A stretch of DNA of 64,000 nucleotides from Deltaproteobacteria bacterium. Its GTDB lineage: Bacteria; Myxococcota_A; UBA796; SXON01. Shown piece by piece: positions 16,128 to 25,915 of this stretch. The position numbers and the translations under genes were made by a program. Location of the stretch: assembly GCA_947484175.1 (NCBI GenBank), contig CANKOI010000005.1, positions 16,319 through 80,318 on the forward strand. Direction: 5' to 3'. Each line of letters begins with the position of its first letter. Position 1 is the first letter of the stretch. The notes under the pieces were generated by a model. The model had not been told where the DNA came from and ran no database searches. It saw only the letters and a program-made list of their open reading frames with translations.

Positions 16128-18469
16128 TGTCGCCGCGATGGAAGCGGGCGCGGCGGGTGGCGGGCGTCGCTGCGCTGCTCGTCGTCCTGTTTCTACTCGT
16201 CCCCGTGCCTCGGGTAGACACCCCCCGCTCGCGCCTGCTGCTCGACGGCGCCGGCAACCTCGCGGGGGCCACCGTCGCCTCCGACGAGCAGTGGCGATTT
16301 CCCGGCACCGGCCGCGTTCCCGACAAGTACGCCCGCGCCGTCGTCGCCTACGAGGACCGCCGCTTCTGGATGCACCCGGGAGTAGACCCGCTCGCCGTCG
16401 CACGGGCGGTGAAGCTGAACGTGGCCGGTGGCAGCGTGGTGAGCGGCGCCAGCACCCTGTCGATGCAGGTGGTGCGCATCGCGCGCGGCAACCCTCCGCG
16501 AACGCTCTCCGAAAAAATCCTCGAGGCCGGGCTGGCGTTGCGACTGGAGGCGGCAGACTCCAAACTGGAGATTTTAGCGGCCTACGCGGAGAACGCCCCG
16601 TTCGGCGGCAACACCGTGGGCATCGAGGCCGCCGCGTGGCGCTATTTCGGCCACTCGCCCGACCAGCTCAGCTGGGCGGAGGCGGCCACCCTCGCCGTCC
16701 TCCCCAACAGCCCCGCGCTCATCCACCCCGGCCGAAACCGCGAGGCGCTCCGGCACAAAAGAAACGCACTCCTCGACCGCTTGGCCGCCGCCGGCGACCT
16801 CGACCCCATCGACCTCGAAGCGGCCCGGCTGGAGCCCGTGCCCGAGACGCTCACCCCCATTCCGCAGGACGCACCGCACCTCTTGGCCAAGTCGCACGGG
16901 GAGCGGCTCTCCACCACGCTCGATGCCGGGCTTCAGGCCCGCGTGCGGGCCGTGGTGGAGCAGCACGCCCGAGTACACGCCGCACAGGGCATTCAGCACG
17001 CTGCTGCCCTGATCGTAGAGCTGGAGTCCGGCCGGGTGCTGGCCTACGTCGGGAACGTGACGCCGAGCGCCACCCCGGGGAGCCACGTGGATGTGGTGAA
17101 CCAACCGCGGAGCACCGGCAGCCTCCTAAAACCGCTGTTGTACGCTTCCGCGCTCGGCGAGGGCACCGTTCTCCCCCGGCAGCTGCTCCCCGATGTGCCG
17201 GCGCGCCTCGGCGGCTGGAGCCCCGAGAACTTCGACCACAACTGGACAGGCGCGATCACGGCCGCCACGGCTCTCGCACGCAGCCGCAACGTTCCGGCGG
17301 TGTGGATGTTGCGCGACTACGGCACCGAGCGCTTCACCGCCCAGCTCCGCCGCATGGGCATGACCACGCTGTTCCGCACCGCCGATCAGTACGGCCTGAG
17401 CCTCGTGATCGGGGGCGCCGAGGGCAGCCTCTGGGAGCTGACTGGCCTGTACCGCGACCTCGCCCTGACCGTGGCGCACCCCGACGGCCACCTCCCCTCC
17501 GCGATGCACTGGCGGTCGGACGGGGAGACGCCGGAGCGCGCCGCAGTCCTCGATCCCGGCGCCGCGTGGCTCACGCTGCAGGCCCTCGACGAAGTGGCGC
17601 GGCCGGGGGTGGAGAGCCAGTGGCGGTCCTTTCGAGGCGCAGACTCGGTGTCGTGGAAGACCGGCACCAGCCAGGGCTTCCGAGACGCCTGGGCGATCGG
17701 CGTGACCCCGAGCCACGCCATCGGCGTGTGGGTGGGCAACGCAGACGGCGAAGGACGTGCCGGCCTCACGGGCTACGAGGCCGCCGCCCCCGTGCTGTTC
17801 GACCTCTTCGGCCTGGTGGGCAGCACCGCGGGCTTTCGCGCCCCGATGGAGCACCTCGCGCCCGTGAAGGTGTGCGCCCACAGCGGGCTCCTCGCCTCCC
17901 CCGACTGCGCCGACACCACCCTGATCGAGGCCCCCCGCGCCTCGGAGCGCGGCCCCGGCTGCGACCGCTGCCAGCTCGTGCACTGCACCAACGGCTGTAC
18001 CGAGCGCGTGAACGCGAGCTGTGTCGGACTCGACCAGATCGAGACTCGTTCGTGGTTCGTCCTGCCGCCGGGACAGGAGGCCTGGTACGCGCGCCAGCAC
18101 CCGGAGTACCGCCGCCTCCCTCCCCTTCGAGCCGGGTGTACCGAGGAGAACGACGGCACCAACCCGATGGCGATCCTCTCCCCCGCGCCGGGCAGCGCGC
18201 TGTTTGTGCCGGTGGAGGTGAGCGGCGAGCTGGGGCGCGTGCTCTTCGAGGCCAGCCATCGAGACCGGAACGCACGGGTATATTGGCACCTCGACACCGA
18301 CTTCCTCGGCATCACCACCTCGCCCCACCAGATGGCCCTCGCCCCGAGCCCCGGAAAGCACACGCTCACGCTTGTGGACGAGCAGGGGCGGCGTGTGGAA
18401 CGGGGGTTCAGCGTGATGGCAGCAGAACCGCGGCCTACCCCCCCCGCAACAGCCGAGCCGCCGCGTTGA
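16127..18469 (+). CDS. pbpC: Penicillin-binding protein 1C
   Basis: A 780-residue protein with a basic N-terminus and one membrane anchor (about residues 11-27). The glycosyltransferase (GT51) motif EDRRFWMHPGVDP is at about 76-88. The transpeptidase domain carries STGSLLKP (SxxK motif), SRN (SxN) and SWKTGTS (KTG). The C-terminal extension has the Cys-rich stretch and beta-sandwich (BiPBP_C) typical of PBP1C rather than 1A/1B. It polymerises and may cross-link peptidoglycan. The start overlaps the alpha-2-macroglobulin stop. Its 3' end overlaps the convergent DnaJ-like gene by 35 bp. Confidence 0.93.
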   Translation: MSPRWKRARRVAGVAALLVVLFLLVPVPRVDTPRSRLLLDGAGNLAGATVASDEQWRFPGTGRVPDKYARAVVAYEDRRFWMHPGVDPLAVARAVKLNVAGGSVVSGASTLSMQVVRIARGNPPRTLSEKILEAGLALRLEAADSKLEILAAYAENAPFGGNTVGIEAAAWRYFGHSPDQLSWAEAATLAVLPNSPALIHPGRNREALRHKRNALLDRLAAAGDLDPIDLEAARLEPVPETLTPIPQDAPHLLAKSHGERLSTTLDAGLQARVRAVVEQHARVHAAQGIQHAAALIVELESGRVLAYVGNVTPSATPGSHVDVVNQPRSTGSLLKPLLYASALGEGTVLPRQLLPDVPARLGGWSPENFDHNWTGAITAATALARSRNVPAVWMLRDYGTERFTAQLRRMGMTTLFRTADQYGLSLVIGGAEGSLWELTGLYRDLALTVAHPDGHLPSAMHWRSDGETPERAAVLDPGAAWLTLQALDEVARPGVESQWRSFRGADSVSWKTGTSQGFRDAWAIGVTPSHAIGVWVGNADGEGRAGLTGYEAAAPVLFDLFGLVGSTAGFRAPMEHLAPVKVCAHSGLLASPDCADTTLIEAPRASERGPGCDRCQLVHCTNGCTERVNASCVGLDQIETRSWFVLPPGQEAWYARQHPEYRRLPPLRAGCTEENDGTNPMAILSPAPGSALFVPVEVSGELGRVLFEASHRDRNARVYWHLDTDFLGITTSPHQMALAPSPGKHTLTLVDEQGRRVERGFSVMAAEPRPTPPATAEPPR

Positions 18470-19433
18470 CCTCCGCCAACCGCCGGTTGCGCACCACCGC
18501 CTCCTCCGGCGTGCGCGCGAGATCGGGGTGCCACCGCTGCACCAAGGCATGCCACGCGGCGCGCACGGCGTCCGCGTCGGCGTCCTCGGCTACGCCGAGC
18601 GTGGCGCGCGCCTCGCGCTGCGCGTCGGCGAGGCCCGGCGGCGGCCGGGCCGGCGAGGCGCCCAGCGCGTCGGCGAGGGCCTCGATGTAGGCGACGCTCT
18701 CGGGGGCCGTCCAGGCCTCCGCCGCGCCGCGCCACAGCCACTCGAGGAGCCCGGCCCGGCCCTCGTCGTCGAGGTGGGGGTCGAGGCGCGCGGCCACGCG
18801 CCCGGGCGCGAGGCGCTCGGGCGCCGCCGCGCGCAGCTCGCGGAGCCAGGCGCGGAGCCAGAGGCGGCCGTCGTCGTCGAGGGCGAGGCCCTCCGCGAAG
18901 CTCTCCCGGATGAAGCGCACGGCGTCGGGCGAGAGCTCGCCCGACGCCCGCGCGGCCGCGACGAGCGCCATCACCGCACGGGCTGGCCCGCTCCCGCCGA
19001 GCCGACGCACCGCATTGGGCGTGCGCACCCGAAACGTGGCTTCGTCTTCCTGACCGGGCCCCGCTCGCAGCCGCACCTGCACCGACACCGTCTGCGCTTC
19101 CGGCAGGTCGGCGTAGGGCAGGAACACCCGCGGCAGCGCCACCGTCTCGGGGTCGGTATCGGGCGACACCGTGGCGCGATGCCGCAGTTCGCCGCAGGTG
19201 AAGGTGACGCGGACCTCGGCATCGGCGAGTCCGCGGGCGGTAAACACCGGCGTGACGAGCATCCCCGGGCCGGCCTCGCGGAAGGCGTGCTGGTGCCAAT
19301 CGAGACGGTGCAGCTCCAGAGCGCGCCTGCCGTCCCCCAAAACATGGCCCACCGTGGCGCCGATCCCCGCCCCCAGCGGACCCCCCAGCATGCCGCCGAT
19401 CAGCCCACCAACGAGCTTACCCGACCAAGCCAT
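18435..19433 (-). CDS. DjlA-like DnaJ-domain co-chaperone
   Basis: A 332-residue protein with DjlA-type architecture. The N-terminus has a Gly-rich hydrophobic hairpin (WSGKLVGGLIGGMLGG, residues 3-18) for membrane insertion. The middle contains a TerB-like helical segment (ALVAAARASGELSPDAVRF, about 155-175). The C-terminal J domain (about 270-332) carries HPD in RWHPDL, required to stimulate DnaK. A further domain between the anchor and the TerB-like part is not recognised. The ATG at 19433 overlaps the end of queD by 17 bp. Likely role: membrane-tethered DnaK partner. Confidence 0.75.
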   Translation of the reverse strand: MAWSGKLVGGLIGGMLGGPLGAGIGATVGHVLGDGRRALELHRLDWHQHAFREAGPGMLVTPVFTARGLADAEVRVTFTCGELRHRATVSPDTDPETVALPRVFLPYADLPEAQTVSVQVRLRAGPGQEDEATFRVRTPNAVRRLGGSGPARAVMALVAAARASGELSPDAVRFIRESFAEGLALDDDGRLWLRAWLRELRAAAPERLAPGRVAARLDPHLDDEGRAGLLEWLWRGAAEAWTAPESVAYIEALADALGASPARPPPGLADAQREARATLGVAEDADADAVRAAWHALVQRWHPDLARTPEEAVVRNRRLAEVNAAARLLRGG

Positions 19434-19872
19434 CCCACTCGGCGCTCCCGTTCGGGGTCTCCCACACCCGCACGCGCACCACTCGCACTCCCGTGTCGGC
19501 GAGGAGGCGCTGCGCGTGGCCGGCCAGTTCCGCGGCCACGTTCTCGGCCGTGGGAGGGACCGCCATCCAATACACGGGGCGGCCGTGGCCGGCATTGCTC
19601 TGGGCGATGACCGCAACGGCGGGGTCGGGGTCGCCTTCCTGGAGGATCGCGGTGTGGTCCCAGTGGGTGTCGATCCAGGCGCCCACACGCTCCTTGACCA
19701 CCCCGAAGTCGATCACGCGCCCGCGATCGTCGAGAGCGTCGGCGTGGCAGGTGATCTCGGCGGCGTAGCGGTGGCCGTGGAAGGCCGCGCACTTGGATTC
19801 GTGGCGAGGGATGCGATGCATCGCGTCCCATTCGAGGCGGCGGGTACAGGTGAGCACGGTCGCCGGTATCAC
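19417..19872 (-). CDS. queD: 6-carboxy-5,6,7,8-tetrahydropterin synthase (QueD/PTPS family)
   Basis: A 151-residue protein. Zinc ligands are His19 (AMHRI) and His32/His34 (AAFHGHRY), and the catalytic Cys28 sits in ESKCAAFHGH. PTAENVAAEL and the closing ETPNGSAEW are conserved in the family. QueD converts dihydroneopterin triphosphate to 6-carboxytetrahydropterin in queuosine and 7-deazaguanine synthesis. No other que gene is in the window, so a different pterin role is possible. The start is GTG 19872 without a clear ribosome site; it lies 13 bp after the preceding gene's stop, suggesting one transcript. Confidence 0.85.
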   Translation of the reverse strand: MIPATVLTCTRRLEWDAMHRIPRHESKCAAFHGHRYAAEITCHADALDDRGRVIDFGVVKERVGAWIDTHWDHTAILQEGDPDPAVAVIAQSNAGHGRPVYWMAVPPTAENVAAELAGHAQRLLADTGVRVVRVRVWETPNGSAEWDGLVG

Positions 19873-19885
19873 GGGAGGACGCGCG

Positions 19886-21726
19886 CTACCCTGCGCCGAC
19901 GGCCGGGTCGGTGACGCACAACGGGAGCACCAGCGAGCCGTAGTACCAGGTCAGGAGACCGATGATTGCGTAGGGCGCCGCCTCCAATCCCCCGGCGGGG
20001 AGCCGAGTGGGGATTTCCTCGAACGCCGCGATGCAAGAGGCGCTCTCGGTGTCGCGGGCCCGAGAGGGGGCGGTCTGCACCCACTTCACGGCGTCGGCGC
20101 CGGTGGCGAAGCGGGCGGGAGTGCTCAGGAGGCAGCCCATGTCGCGCAAGGGGGCCAGAGTCGAGCGGGCGTACGCGGCGCTCCCCTTGGTGGCGGAGGC
20201 GTAGGCCTTGAGGAACTCTAGGGGCTGCTTGCAGTCGGGGTCGGCTACCGCAACGCGTTGGGGGTCGGCGGCGGCCACAGCGTCGAGAGCCGCACGGAGG
20301 GTGGTGGGGGTGAAGGCCAGACGGGAGACCCGCTCGCGCTCGACGGCGAGGCCCATTCCTGCGAGCTGCCTCGCCTGGCTCTCGGCCCAGGCGCGGGCGG
20401 TGCCGCCCCCCGTCGCCTTCAGCGTCGTTTCGTCGTCGTAGGCCGACACCAGCGCCGCAATCCGGGCCGCCATCGCGGCGTCGATGCCTGTCCCACGCGC
20501 CCGGATCGCCAGCGCCGACCACTCGAGCCGCCCGGAGAGCATCGCCGGGTAGTCAAAGGGGCGCTCGTCGCCCACCTTGTGCCGGGTGACAGCTTCACGG
20601 AGGGCGGCCAGTTCGGTGAGCTGCTCGGGCACGCTCATGCAGGTGGTCATCGCCGTGAGCAGGTCGGGCGACGAAGGTACGTCGAGGAGCATGGTGGGAA
20701 AGTCGTAGAACCAGCGGCCCACCGAGCTGAACAGGCCCGCGCCCTTGGACTGGATGCGGAACTCGGCGTCGCGGTGGCCGCCCGGGTCGGCCTTGGGGTC
20801 GGGGGCGTAGCCTACGCTTACGGCCAAGGCGGTGGCATCCTTCCAGAGCTGCCCGTACGCCTCCTTGCCGCCCGGGAACTTCCAGCCCACCACGTCGAGG
20901 TGGCGGCGCATCTCGGCGTAGCGTTCGCAGGCTTGGCCCTGTTCGTGGAGAACGAGGAGCCGCAGGAGGAAGGCGGCGCGGGCTTTCCGGTCGGGGGGCG
21001 AGGAGGGCTCCGGGAGCAAGGTCAGGAGCTGGTCGAGCTTCTCGGCGCGTTTGGCGGACTGTTTCTGCTGGCGGTCGCGGGCGGCGCGGTCGAGCGACTT
21101 CCGGAGGCCAAAGAGCGACTCGGCGGCGAGCGTGAACGCGGGGTCCGCAGCCAGCGCCTGGCCGTAGGCGGCCTGCGCCTCGGGGAGCTTGCCGGCGCTC
21201 TCCTTGGCGAGCCCTTCGCCGTAGGCGGCGAAGGCATCGAACGTGCGGGTGGGGGCGGTGGCGAGGATGCGCGCTAAGGCGTCGTCGGCCAGCTTCACTT
21301 CCAGGCCGTCGAGCAGTCCCGAAACCAGCCGCTTCTCCACATCCACAAAGGCCGCGACGGTGCCTTGAGCGTCGGCCGCGCGCACCACGGTGCCCGACTC
21401 CACCTTCACGAGGCGGGCATCCAACAAGAACTGCTCGCCCACCACGCTGTATCCGCCGACCACCACGAACTCGGCGCCCAGCCCCTTCCCGAACTTCTGG
21501 GCGGTGGCGGCGTCGAGAAAGGCGGACTCCGCGAGGTTCAGCTCGGCGGTGAGGGCATCGAGCTGGGAGCGCTCCACCAGCGTGAGGCCGGGGGCGTTGC
21601 TCAAGTCGGTGGTGAGCATCCCGGAGAGGGCGCGCCCGAGGCCCTCGTAGGCCGTGCCGCCGGCGCCCTGCTGAGCGGGAGCACCGCCACGGTGGAGGCC
21701 AGCGCGGCGGAGAGGAGGAGCACCAT
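19886..21726 (-). pseudogene. CsgG/FlgO-like exported protein, apparent 1-bp frame break near the start
   Basis: ATG 21726 starts a good signal sequence (MVLLLSAALASTVAVLPL), which then loses frame near 21670. The following frame continues YEGLGRALSGMLTTDLS, LTLVERSQLDAL, GAEFVVVGGYSVVGEQFLLDARLV, the N-terminal pattern of CsgG/FlgO/GNA1162-type proteins (AVLPL, then LGxxLxxxL, LVER, ADxVVxG). It then runs some 550 residues to 19888. One missing base in AGC(C)AGG at about 21667-21672 would restore VLPLSQGAGGTAYEGL. The remainder has TPR-like helices (KLPEAQAAYGQALAADPAF) and a C-terminal region of unknown function. It could be a sequencing error; otherwise the gene is broken or starts at Met 21619 without an export signal. 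Confidence 0.65.
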
Positions 21727-21774
21727 GGGCGCGGCCTATCTCGCTAGCCCGGCGACAGAATCCGCAAGGGGGAG

Positions 21775-23445
21775 CTACTGCCCCATCACATCGGTGCTCA
21801 GCACCCCCCGCCACTCCGCGCCCCGCTCGGTGCTGGCCACGTCGAGCGTGAGCGAGCCGCCCGCTAAGTAGGCCGCCGTCTGCCACTGGCCTCCGGTGTC
21901 GGGCGAGAGGTACAAGAGCGCCGCCGTGGCCGACCGGCCGTCGATGGGGAGCACCGCGCCGTCCTCCACGAGGTTCGCGTCGAAGGTCACGTAGGGGGCA
22001 ATCCACGTCTCCGGGGCGATCTCGCTGATGGTGAGCCAGAGCGCGGTGGTGTCGTCGGCGTAGCCGGCGGTGACGCCGTCCTGGCTCGACGGATAGGCCA
22101 CACCGTCGATCTCGTAGGCCACCTCGGCCTCTCCACCGCCGAAAACGTCGCCGTTGGGGTAGGTGCCCCACGTCGTGGCGAACTCCACCCACACCGTTCC
22201 GGCGGGGCGCCAACAGATGCTCCCGCGCAGGGGAAGCTGTTCGAAACGGCCGCCGATGTTGGCGCGCAGGTCGGCCTCCTTGGTGGCCAGCACCTCCCGC
22301 GTTTCCGCCATCCCCGCCCGCATCTCCGCCGTGTCCACCCGCTTCACCAACGTGGCCCATTCCTCCGCCTGCGCCACCCGCTCGTCGCCGTTCCAAGCCT
22401 CGTCAAGCAGGCGCTCCACCTCCGCGAGGTACCGCGCTTCGCCTTCCTCGGTGGCCCAGATGCGCGACGACAGCTCGCTGGAGGTGACGATCCACGGCGG
22501 CCGACCGTAGCCGAAGGGGGTGCGTGAATCGAAGGCCGAGTCGGGACCGCTAGCCATGAACCGAGCGAGGCCCGTGTGGGGATCGGTGTAAACGTAGAAG
22601 TTGTTGGTGTTGCCGTTGTAGCCGTCCCAATGACCGGCGATCGACTCGGCGGCCCAGAAGGTGATGAAGGCGTCGAGGTCGAGGACGGGTCGCAGGCGCG
22701 CGAGCAATCCGTCGTCGTCGCCGTCGAGCGCCGCCGCGATGGCCGCGATCGCCGTGCCGTCGGAGGAGTCCGTCTCAAACTCAAAGGTCACGAGCAGCTC
22801 GTCATTGAAGTCGGAGAGCGCGCCCTCGTACATCTCGGCCGGTCGGGCACCCAACTGTCGGCCCACCAGCTCCTCGTCGAGCGTCTCGGTGTGGGCGTAC
22901 ACTCCAAGGTCCTCGCCGTTGACCACGACGTGCACCAGCGCGCACCGGGGCGCCACCAGCCCAGCATCCGCGAACCACTGGTGAGCGAGGCAGGTGCGCA
23001 GGCGGCCCGGGTCCTGGTTTCCATTGTTGAAGGTTAGCTTTTCGAGCCCGTGAAAGCGCTGGTCGGGCACTTCGCGGTCCACGTCGAGCTTCAGGCTGGG
23101 CCGGGTGTCGCTGAGCGAACCGAAGAAGCCCTTCTTTCGCACGCCGACGGCGCCGAGCTCCTCCCCGTCAAACGTGGCCTCGGCCGAGAACCAGTCGTAC
23201 GGGCTGCCCCAGGGCCCGGTGAGGCAGTCGTCTCCCAGCAGATCGTAGATCGTCCGTTCTTGCTGCCGCAGCACCTCCCAGTCCTCGGGTGCGACCGTGA
23301 CCTCCAGCTCGTGCAACACATCGACATCGAAGAGCACGTCGGCCTCGGCGCCGCCGGAGATTTCGGGCGCGCCCGCCGAGTCGCCGGGAGCGGCGTCGGA
23401 GGCCTCGGGGGAGCAGGCCAGAGCGAGAGGGAGCAGGGTGTACAC
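21775..23445 (-). CDS. CotH-family protein kinase-like lipoprotein
   Basis: A 556-residue protein from GTG 23445, with short lipoprotein signal MYTLLPLALAC (lipobox LALAC). Features of the CotH atypical kinase fold are clear: VGVRKKGFFGSLSDTRPSLK (about residue 100, nucleotide-binding Lys region), LEKLTFNNGNQDPGRLR, VVVNGEDLGVYAHTETLD, and the late motif WDGYNGNTNNFYVY followed by ASGPDSAFDS, which supplies the metal-binding Asp. CotH proteins phosphorylate spore-coat or surface proteins; in myxobacteria-like genomes they are exported with unknown targets. A C-terminal beta-rich region (about 410-556) has no assignment. It lies 8 bp after the SDR gene. Confidence 0.85.
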   Translation of the reverse strand: MYTLLPLALACSPEASDAAPGDSAGAPEISGGAEADVLFDVDVLHELEVTVAPEDWEVLRQQERTIYDLLGDDCLTGPWGSPYDWFSAEATFDGEELGAVGVRKKGFFGSLSDTRPSLKLDVDREVPDQRFHGLEKLTFNNGNQDPGRLRTCLAHQWFADAGLVAPRCALVHVVVNGEDLGVYAHTETLDEELVGRQLGARPAEMYEGALSDFNDELLVTFEFETDSSDGTAIAAIAAALDGDDDGLLARLRPVLDLDAFITFWAAESIAGHWDGYNGNTNNFYVYTDPHTGLARFMASGPDSAFDSRTPFGYGRPPWIVTSSELSSRIWATEEGEARYLAEVERLLDEAWNGDERVAQAEEWATLVKRVDTAEMRAGMAETREVLATKEADLRANIGGRFEQLPLRGSICWRPAGTVWVEFATTWGTYPNGDVFGGGEAEVAYEIDGVAYPSSQDGVTAGYADDTTALWLTISEIAPETWIAPYVTFDANLVEDGAVLPIDGRSATAALLYLSPDTGGQWQTAAYLAGGSLTLDVASTERGAEWRGVLSTDVMGQ

Positions 23446-23453
23446 GCTCGTGC

Positions 23454-24299
23454 CTACCGACCGTTCCGCGTGGACCAGCCCGGATCCACCAGCTCGATCG
23501 ACATGGGCGTGGGCTCCCGGTCAGGATCGCAGCGGTAACGGGCGAGATCGGTGACTCCCGCCTCCGCGAGCACCTCCTCGTCGAGCCAGGCGCGGAACCG
23601 GTTGTGGCGGGGGTCTCGTTTGAGGAGGAGCACGGTAGCGTCCGCGAGGATGTCCGGCGTGCGCCAGTCGGCCACGCTGCCCATGCCGAGGTTCTCGGTG
23701 GCGGCGGTACGGATGCCCGTGACGGGCCACAACGCGGAGGCGCTCACGCCCGTGTCGGCCTCTTCCGCGTCGATCGCCATCGCCAGCGCCGTCATCCCCC
23801 ACTTCGACACGAGGTAGGGCGCCTTGCCGGGGAGCGCGCCCAGGACGATCGGCGGAGACATCATCAGGATGTGCCCCCCCCCGCGCTTCCGCATCTCGGG
23901 GATGGCTGCGTGGCTCAGCGCGAAGGCCGCGCGCATGTTCACGCCAAACACGAGGTCAAAACGCTTCACCGACCAGTCGGCGACGGGACCCCAGAAGATC
24001 GCCCCCGCGTTGTTCACGAGAATGTCGATGCCCCCGAAGCGCGTGAGGGTCTCCTCTACGAGGCGGCTGCACGCCTGGCTGTCTCGTGCGTCGAACGCCA
24101 CGACGTGCGCCTCTCCGCCGGCCGCCTCCACTTCACGGGCGGTGTCGAGGAGCGTTCCCGGCAGTCGGGGGTCCGGCTGGATGGTTTTGGCCGCCAACAC
24201 CAGCCGGCACCCCTCTCGGGCCAGCGCCACCGCACACGAAGCGCCCACGCCGCGGCTGGCGCCGGTCAGGAGCACCACCTTGTCCTTCAGCGACCACAT
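23454..24299 (-). CDS. Short-chain dehydrogenase/reductase, HSDL2-like
   Basis: A 281-residue classical SDR. The NAD(P) motif is TGASRGVG (12-19), the NNAG motif is at 96-99, and the catalytic Ser148, Tyr162 and Lys166 lie in LMMSPP and PYLVSKWG. The segment AAKTIQPDPRLPGTL after strand 2 is characteristic of the HSDL2 / hydroxysteroid-dehydrogenase-like group, which often acts on lipid or acyl substrates. The substrate cannot be told from sequence. It sits between lnt (16 bp upstream) and the CotH gene, probably on one transcript. Confidence 0.88.
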   Translation of the reverse strand: MWSLKDKVVLLTGASRGVGASCAVALAREGCRLVLAAKTIQPDPRLPGTLLDTAREVEAAGGEAHVVAFDARDSQACSRLVEETLTRFGGIDILVNNAGAIFWGPVADWSVKRFDLVFGVNMRAAFALSHAAIPEMRKRGGGHILMMSPPIVLGALPGKAPYLVSKWGMTALAMAIDAEEADTGVSASALWPVTGIRTAATENLGMGSVADWRTPDILADATVLLLKRDPRHNRFRAWLDEEVLAEAGVTDLARYRCDPDREPTPMSIELVDPGWSTRNGR

Positions 24300-24315
24300 C
24301 GCACACCCCGCAAGA

Positions 24316-25848
24316 CTACCTATGCTCCCGCGGGCGTAGCAGGAGGAGCAGCGCCACTACGAGTGATGAAATCCACCCGACCGCGTCACCCACCCGCTCG
24401 TAGAGGGTGCCCCCCTGCAGGAGTCGCACGTGGACGATGCGGTCCTCCGCAACGAACAGCCCGCCCAGCTGCGTGGCCGTGCCGGTAGCGTCCACCACGC
24501 CGGACGGGCCGCTGTTGGTGGCGCGCACGAGGAAACGACGGTGCTCGATGGCGCGCAGCCGGGCCTCGGCTTGGTGAATCCACGGCTCGGCGCTGTCTCC
24601 AAACCAGGCGTCGTTCGTGAGGTTCACCAGCAGGTCGGGCTGAGAGGCGGCCACCTGCTCGTTCACGAAGCCCGCCAAGATGTCCTCGTAGCAGACCAGC
24701 GCCTGAACTCGGTGGCCGTCCCACTCCAAGGGTTGGGGGCCGACCCCCGGCGTGTACCTGCCCCCACGCACCAACCCGCTCGCCCACGCGGGGAGGATTT
24801 CGGAGAACGGCGTGTACTCGCCGAACACCAACAGCCGGTGTTTGTCGTAGCGGCCCAAGATGGAGCCATCGCGAGCGGCGAGCATCACCGAGTTGTGCCG
24901 AACCTTTGGCGCACCCTCCGTCGCGCCCAACCTCCACGTTCGCACGCCGAAGATCGTGGGGATGCCCAGTGAGCCCGTCACCTGCTCCGGAATGGTTTTT
25001 TGGTAAGTCAGGTCGTTGTAGGAGGTGTGGATCGCGGTTTCAGGCCACACCACGAGCTCGGCGCCGGCAGCGGCGAGCGCTCGCGTCGAGGCTTGGAGAT
25101 CGGACACCGCGGCGTCTCCACCAGTACGGACATTGGGCTGAACGAGGCCGACTCGCAGCTCGGGAGCGCCCGCCTGCCGCTCCGTGATCTGCCCCATCCG
25201 GATGACACCCCAACCCGCCGCGAGAGCAGGCAGCATCAGGCCCACGCCCACCACGGCCGCGGAGGGAGAACGCCCCTCTGCACGCGACCGCCACAGCTCC
25301 CCGAGGGCAAGACTGGGCCCGAGGATCAGGAGGTCGACGAGGAGGGGACCGCCGAGCTCGGCCGACTGCAGGAGGGCGCCGTTGTCGCCCATCGCCGTGG
25401 CGAGGTTCCAGGTGAAGATGAGCGGGAACAGCCACTCGAGGGCCAGCACCGACACGGCAAACGTAGGCGCCGCGGGCCAGCCCCGCCCTTCGGCGCGGAC
25501 CGCGAGGGCGGTTGCCAAACCGAGGCGGAGACCGTGCCACGCGCTGAGCAGCAGCAGCCCGAGGATGGCGAGCGGCAACGGCAGTCCGCCAAACGCACGC
25601 AGAGTGCCCACCAGCCAGGAAAATACGAGGGTGCTCGACAAGAAGAGAGAGGTCCATCCAAGCAGAAGCGCGCGAGCGGGTGTCTGCCCGGCGAGGGCTC
25701 GGTAGAGCGGGGCGAACGCCACCAGAGTGCACGGCCACCAGCCCACAGGCGGAAATCCCGGCACGAAAAGCAGTCCGGAGAGGGCCGAGAGGGCGAGCGC
25801 GGAGCGGAGCGGCAGCGGCTGCAACGAAGGCACCGACGCGTTTAGCAT
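24316..25848 (-). CDS. lnt: Apolipoprotein N-acyltransferase
   Basis: A 510-residue protein with several N-terminal membrane segments (about 15-220) and a periplasmic nitrilase domain. The catalytic triad is visible: Glu270 in WPETA, Lys336 in RYDKHRLLVFGEYTPF, and Cys387 in VCYEDI. A final membrane helix (about 485-503) precedes the end. Lnt adds the third acyl chain to lipoproteins, consistent with the many lipobox proteins in this window. It heads a minus-strand gene series (lnt, SDR, cotH and probably onward) and diverges from tyrS. Confidence 0.95.
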   Translation of the reverse strand: MLNASVPSLQPLPLRSALALSALSGLLFVPGFPPVGWWPCTLVAFAPLYRALAGQTPARALLLGWTSLFLSSTLVFSWLVGTLRAFGGLPLPLAILGLLLLSAWHGLRLGLATALAVRAEGRGWPAAPTFAVSVLALEWLFPLIFTWNLATAMGDNGALLQSAELGGPLLVDLLILGPSLALGELWRSRAEGRSPSAAVVGVGLMLPALAAGWGVIRMGQITERQAGAPELRVGLVQPNVRTGGDAAVSDLQASTRALAAAGAELVVWPETAIHTSYNDLTYQKTIPEQVTGSLGIPTIFGVRTWRLGATEGAPKVRHNSVMLAARDGSILGRYDKHRLLVFGEYTPFSEILPAWASGLVRGGRYTPGVGPQPLEWDGHRVQALVCYEDILAGFVNEQVAASQPDLLVNLTNDAWFGDSAEPWIHQAEARLRAIEHRRFLVRATNSGPSGVVDATGTATQLGGLFVAEDRIVHVRLLQGGTLYERVGDAVGWISSLVVALLLLLRPREHR

Positions 25849-25866
25849 CCACGCTCGGCCTTTTCA

Positions 25867-25895
25867 TTGACAAGCTGGCCGCAGGTGGGCACGTT
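25867..25895 (+). promoter_or_regulatory. Possible tyrS promoter
   Basis: A perfect -35 hexamer TTGACA (25867-25872) lies 43 bp before the tyrS ATG in the 67-bp gap between lnt and tyrS. The -10 position 17 bp downstream (CACGTT) is poor, so the call rests mainly on the -35. Confidence 0.25.
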
Positions 25896-25915
25896 CGGGC
25901 CCCTGCGGACCCCCC

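Noticed and set aside
11781..16403. Very long open frame (1540 codons) antisense to the alpha-2-macroglobulin gene
   Set aside because: GC-rich codon bias leaves the antisense frame open; the translation is His/Arg/Gly-rich without domains, while the sense strand has complete family motifs.
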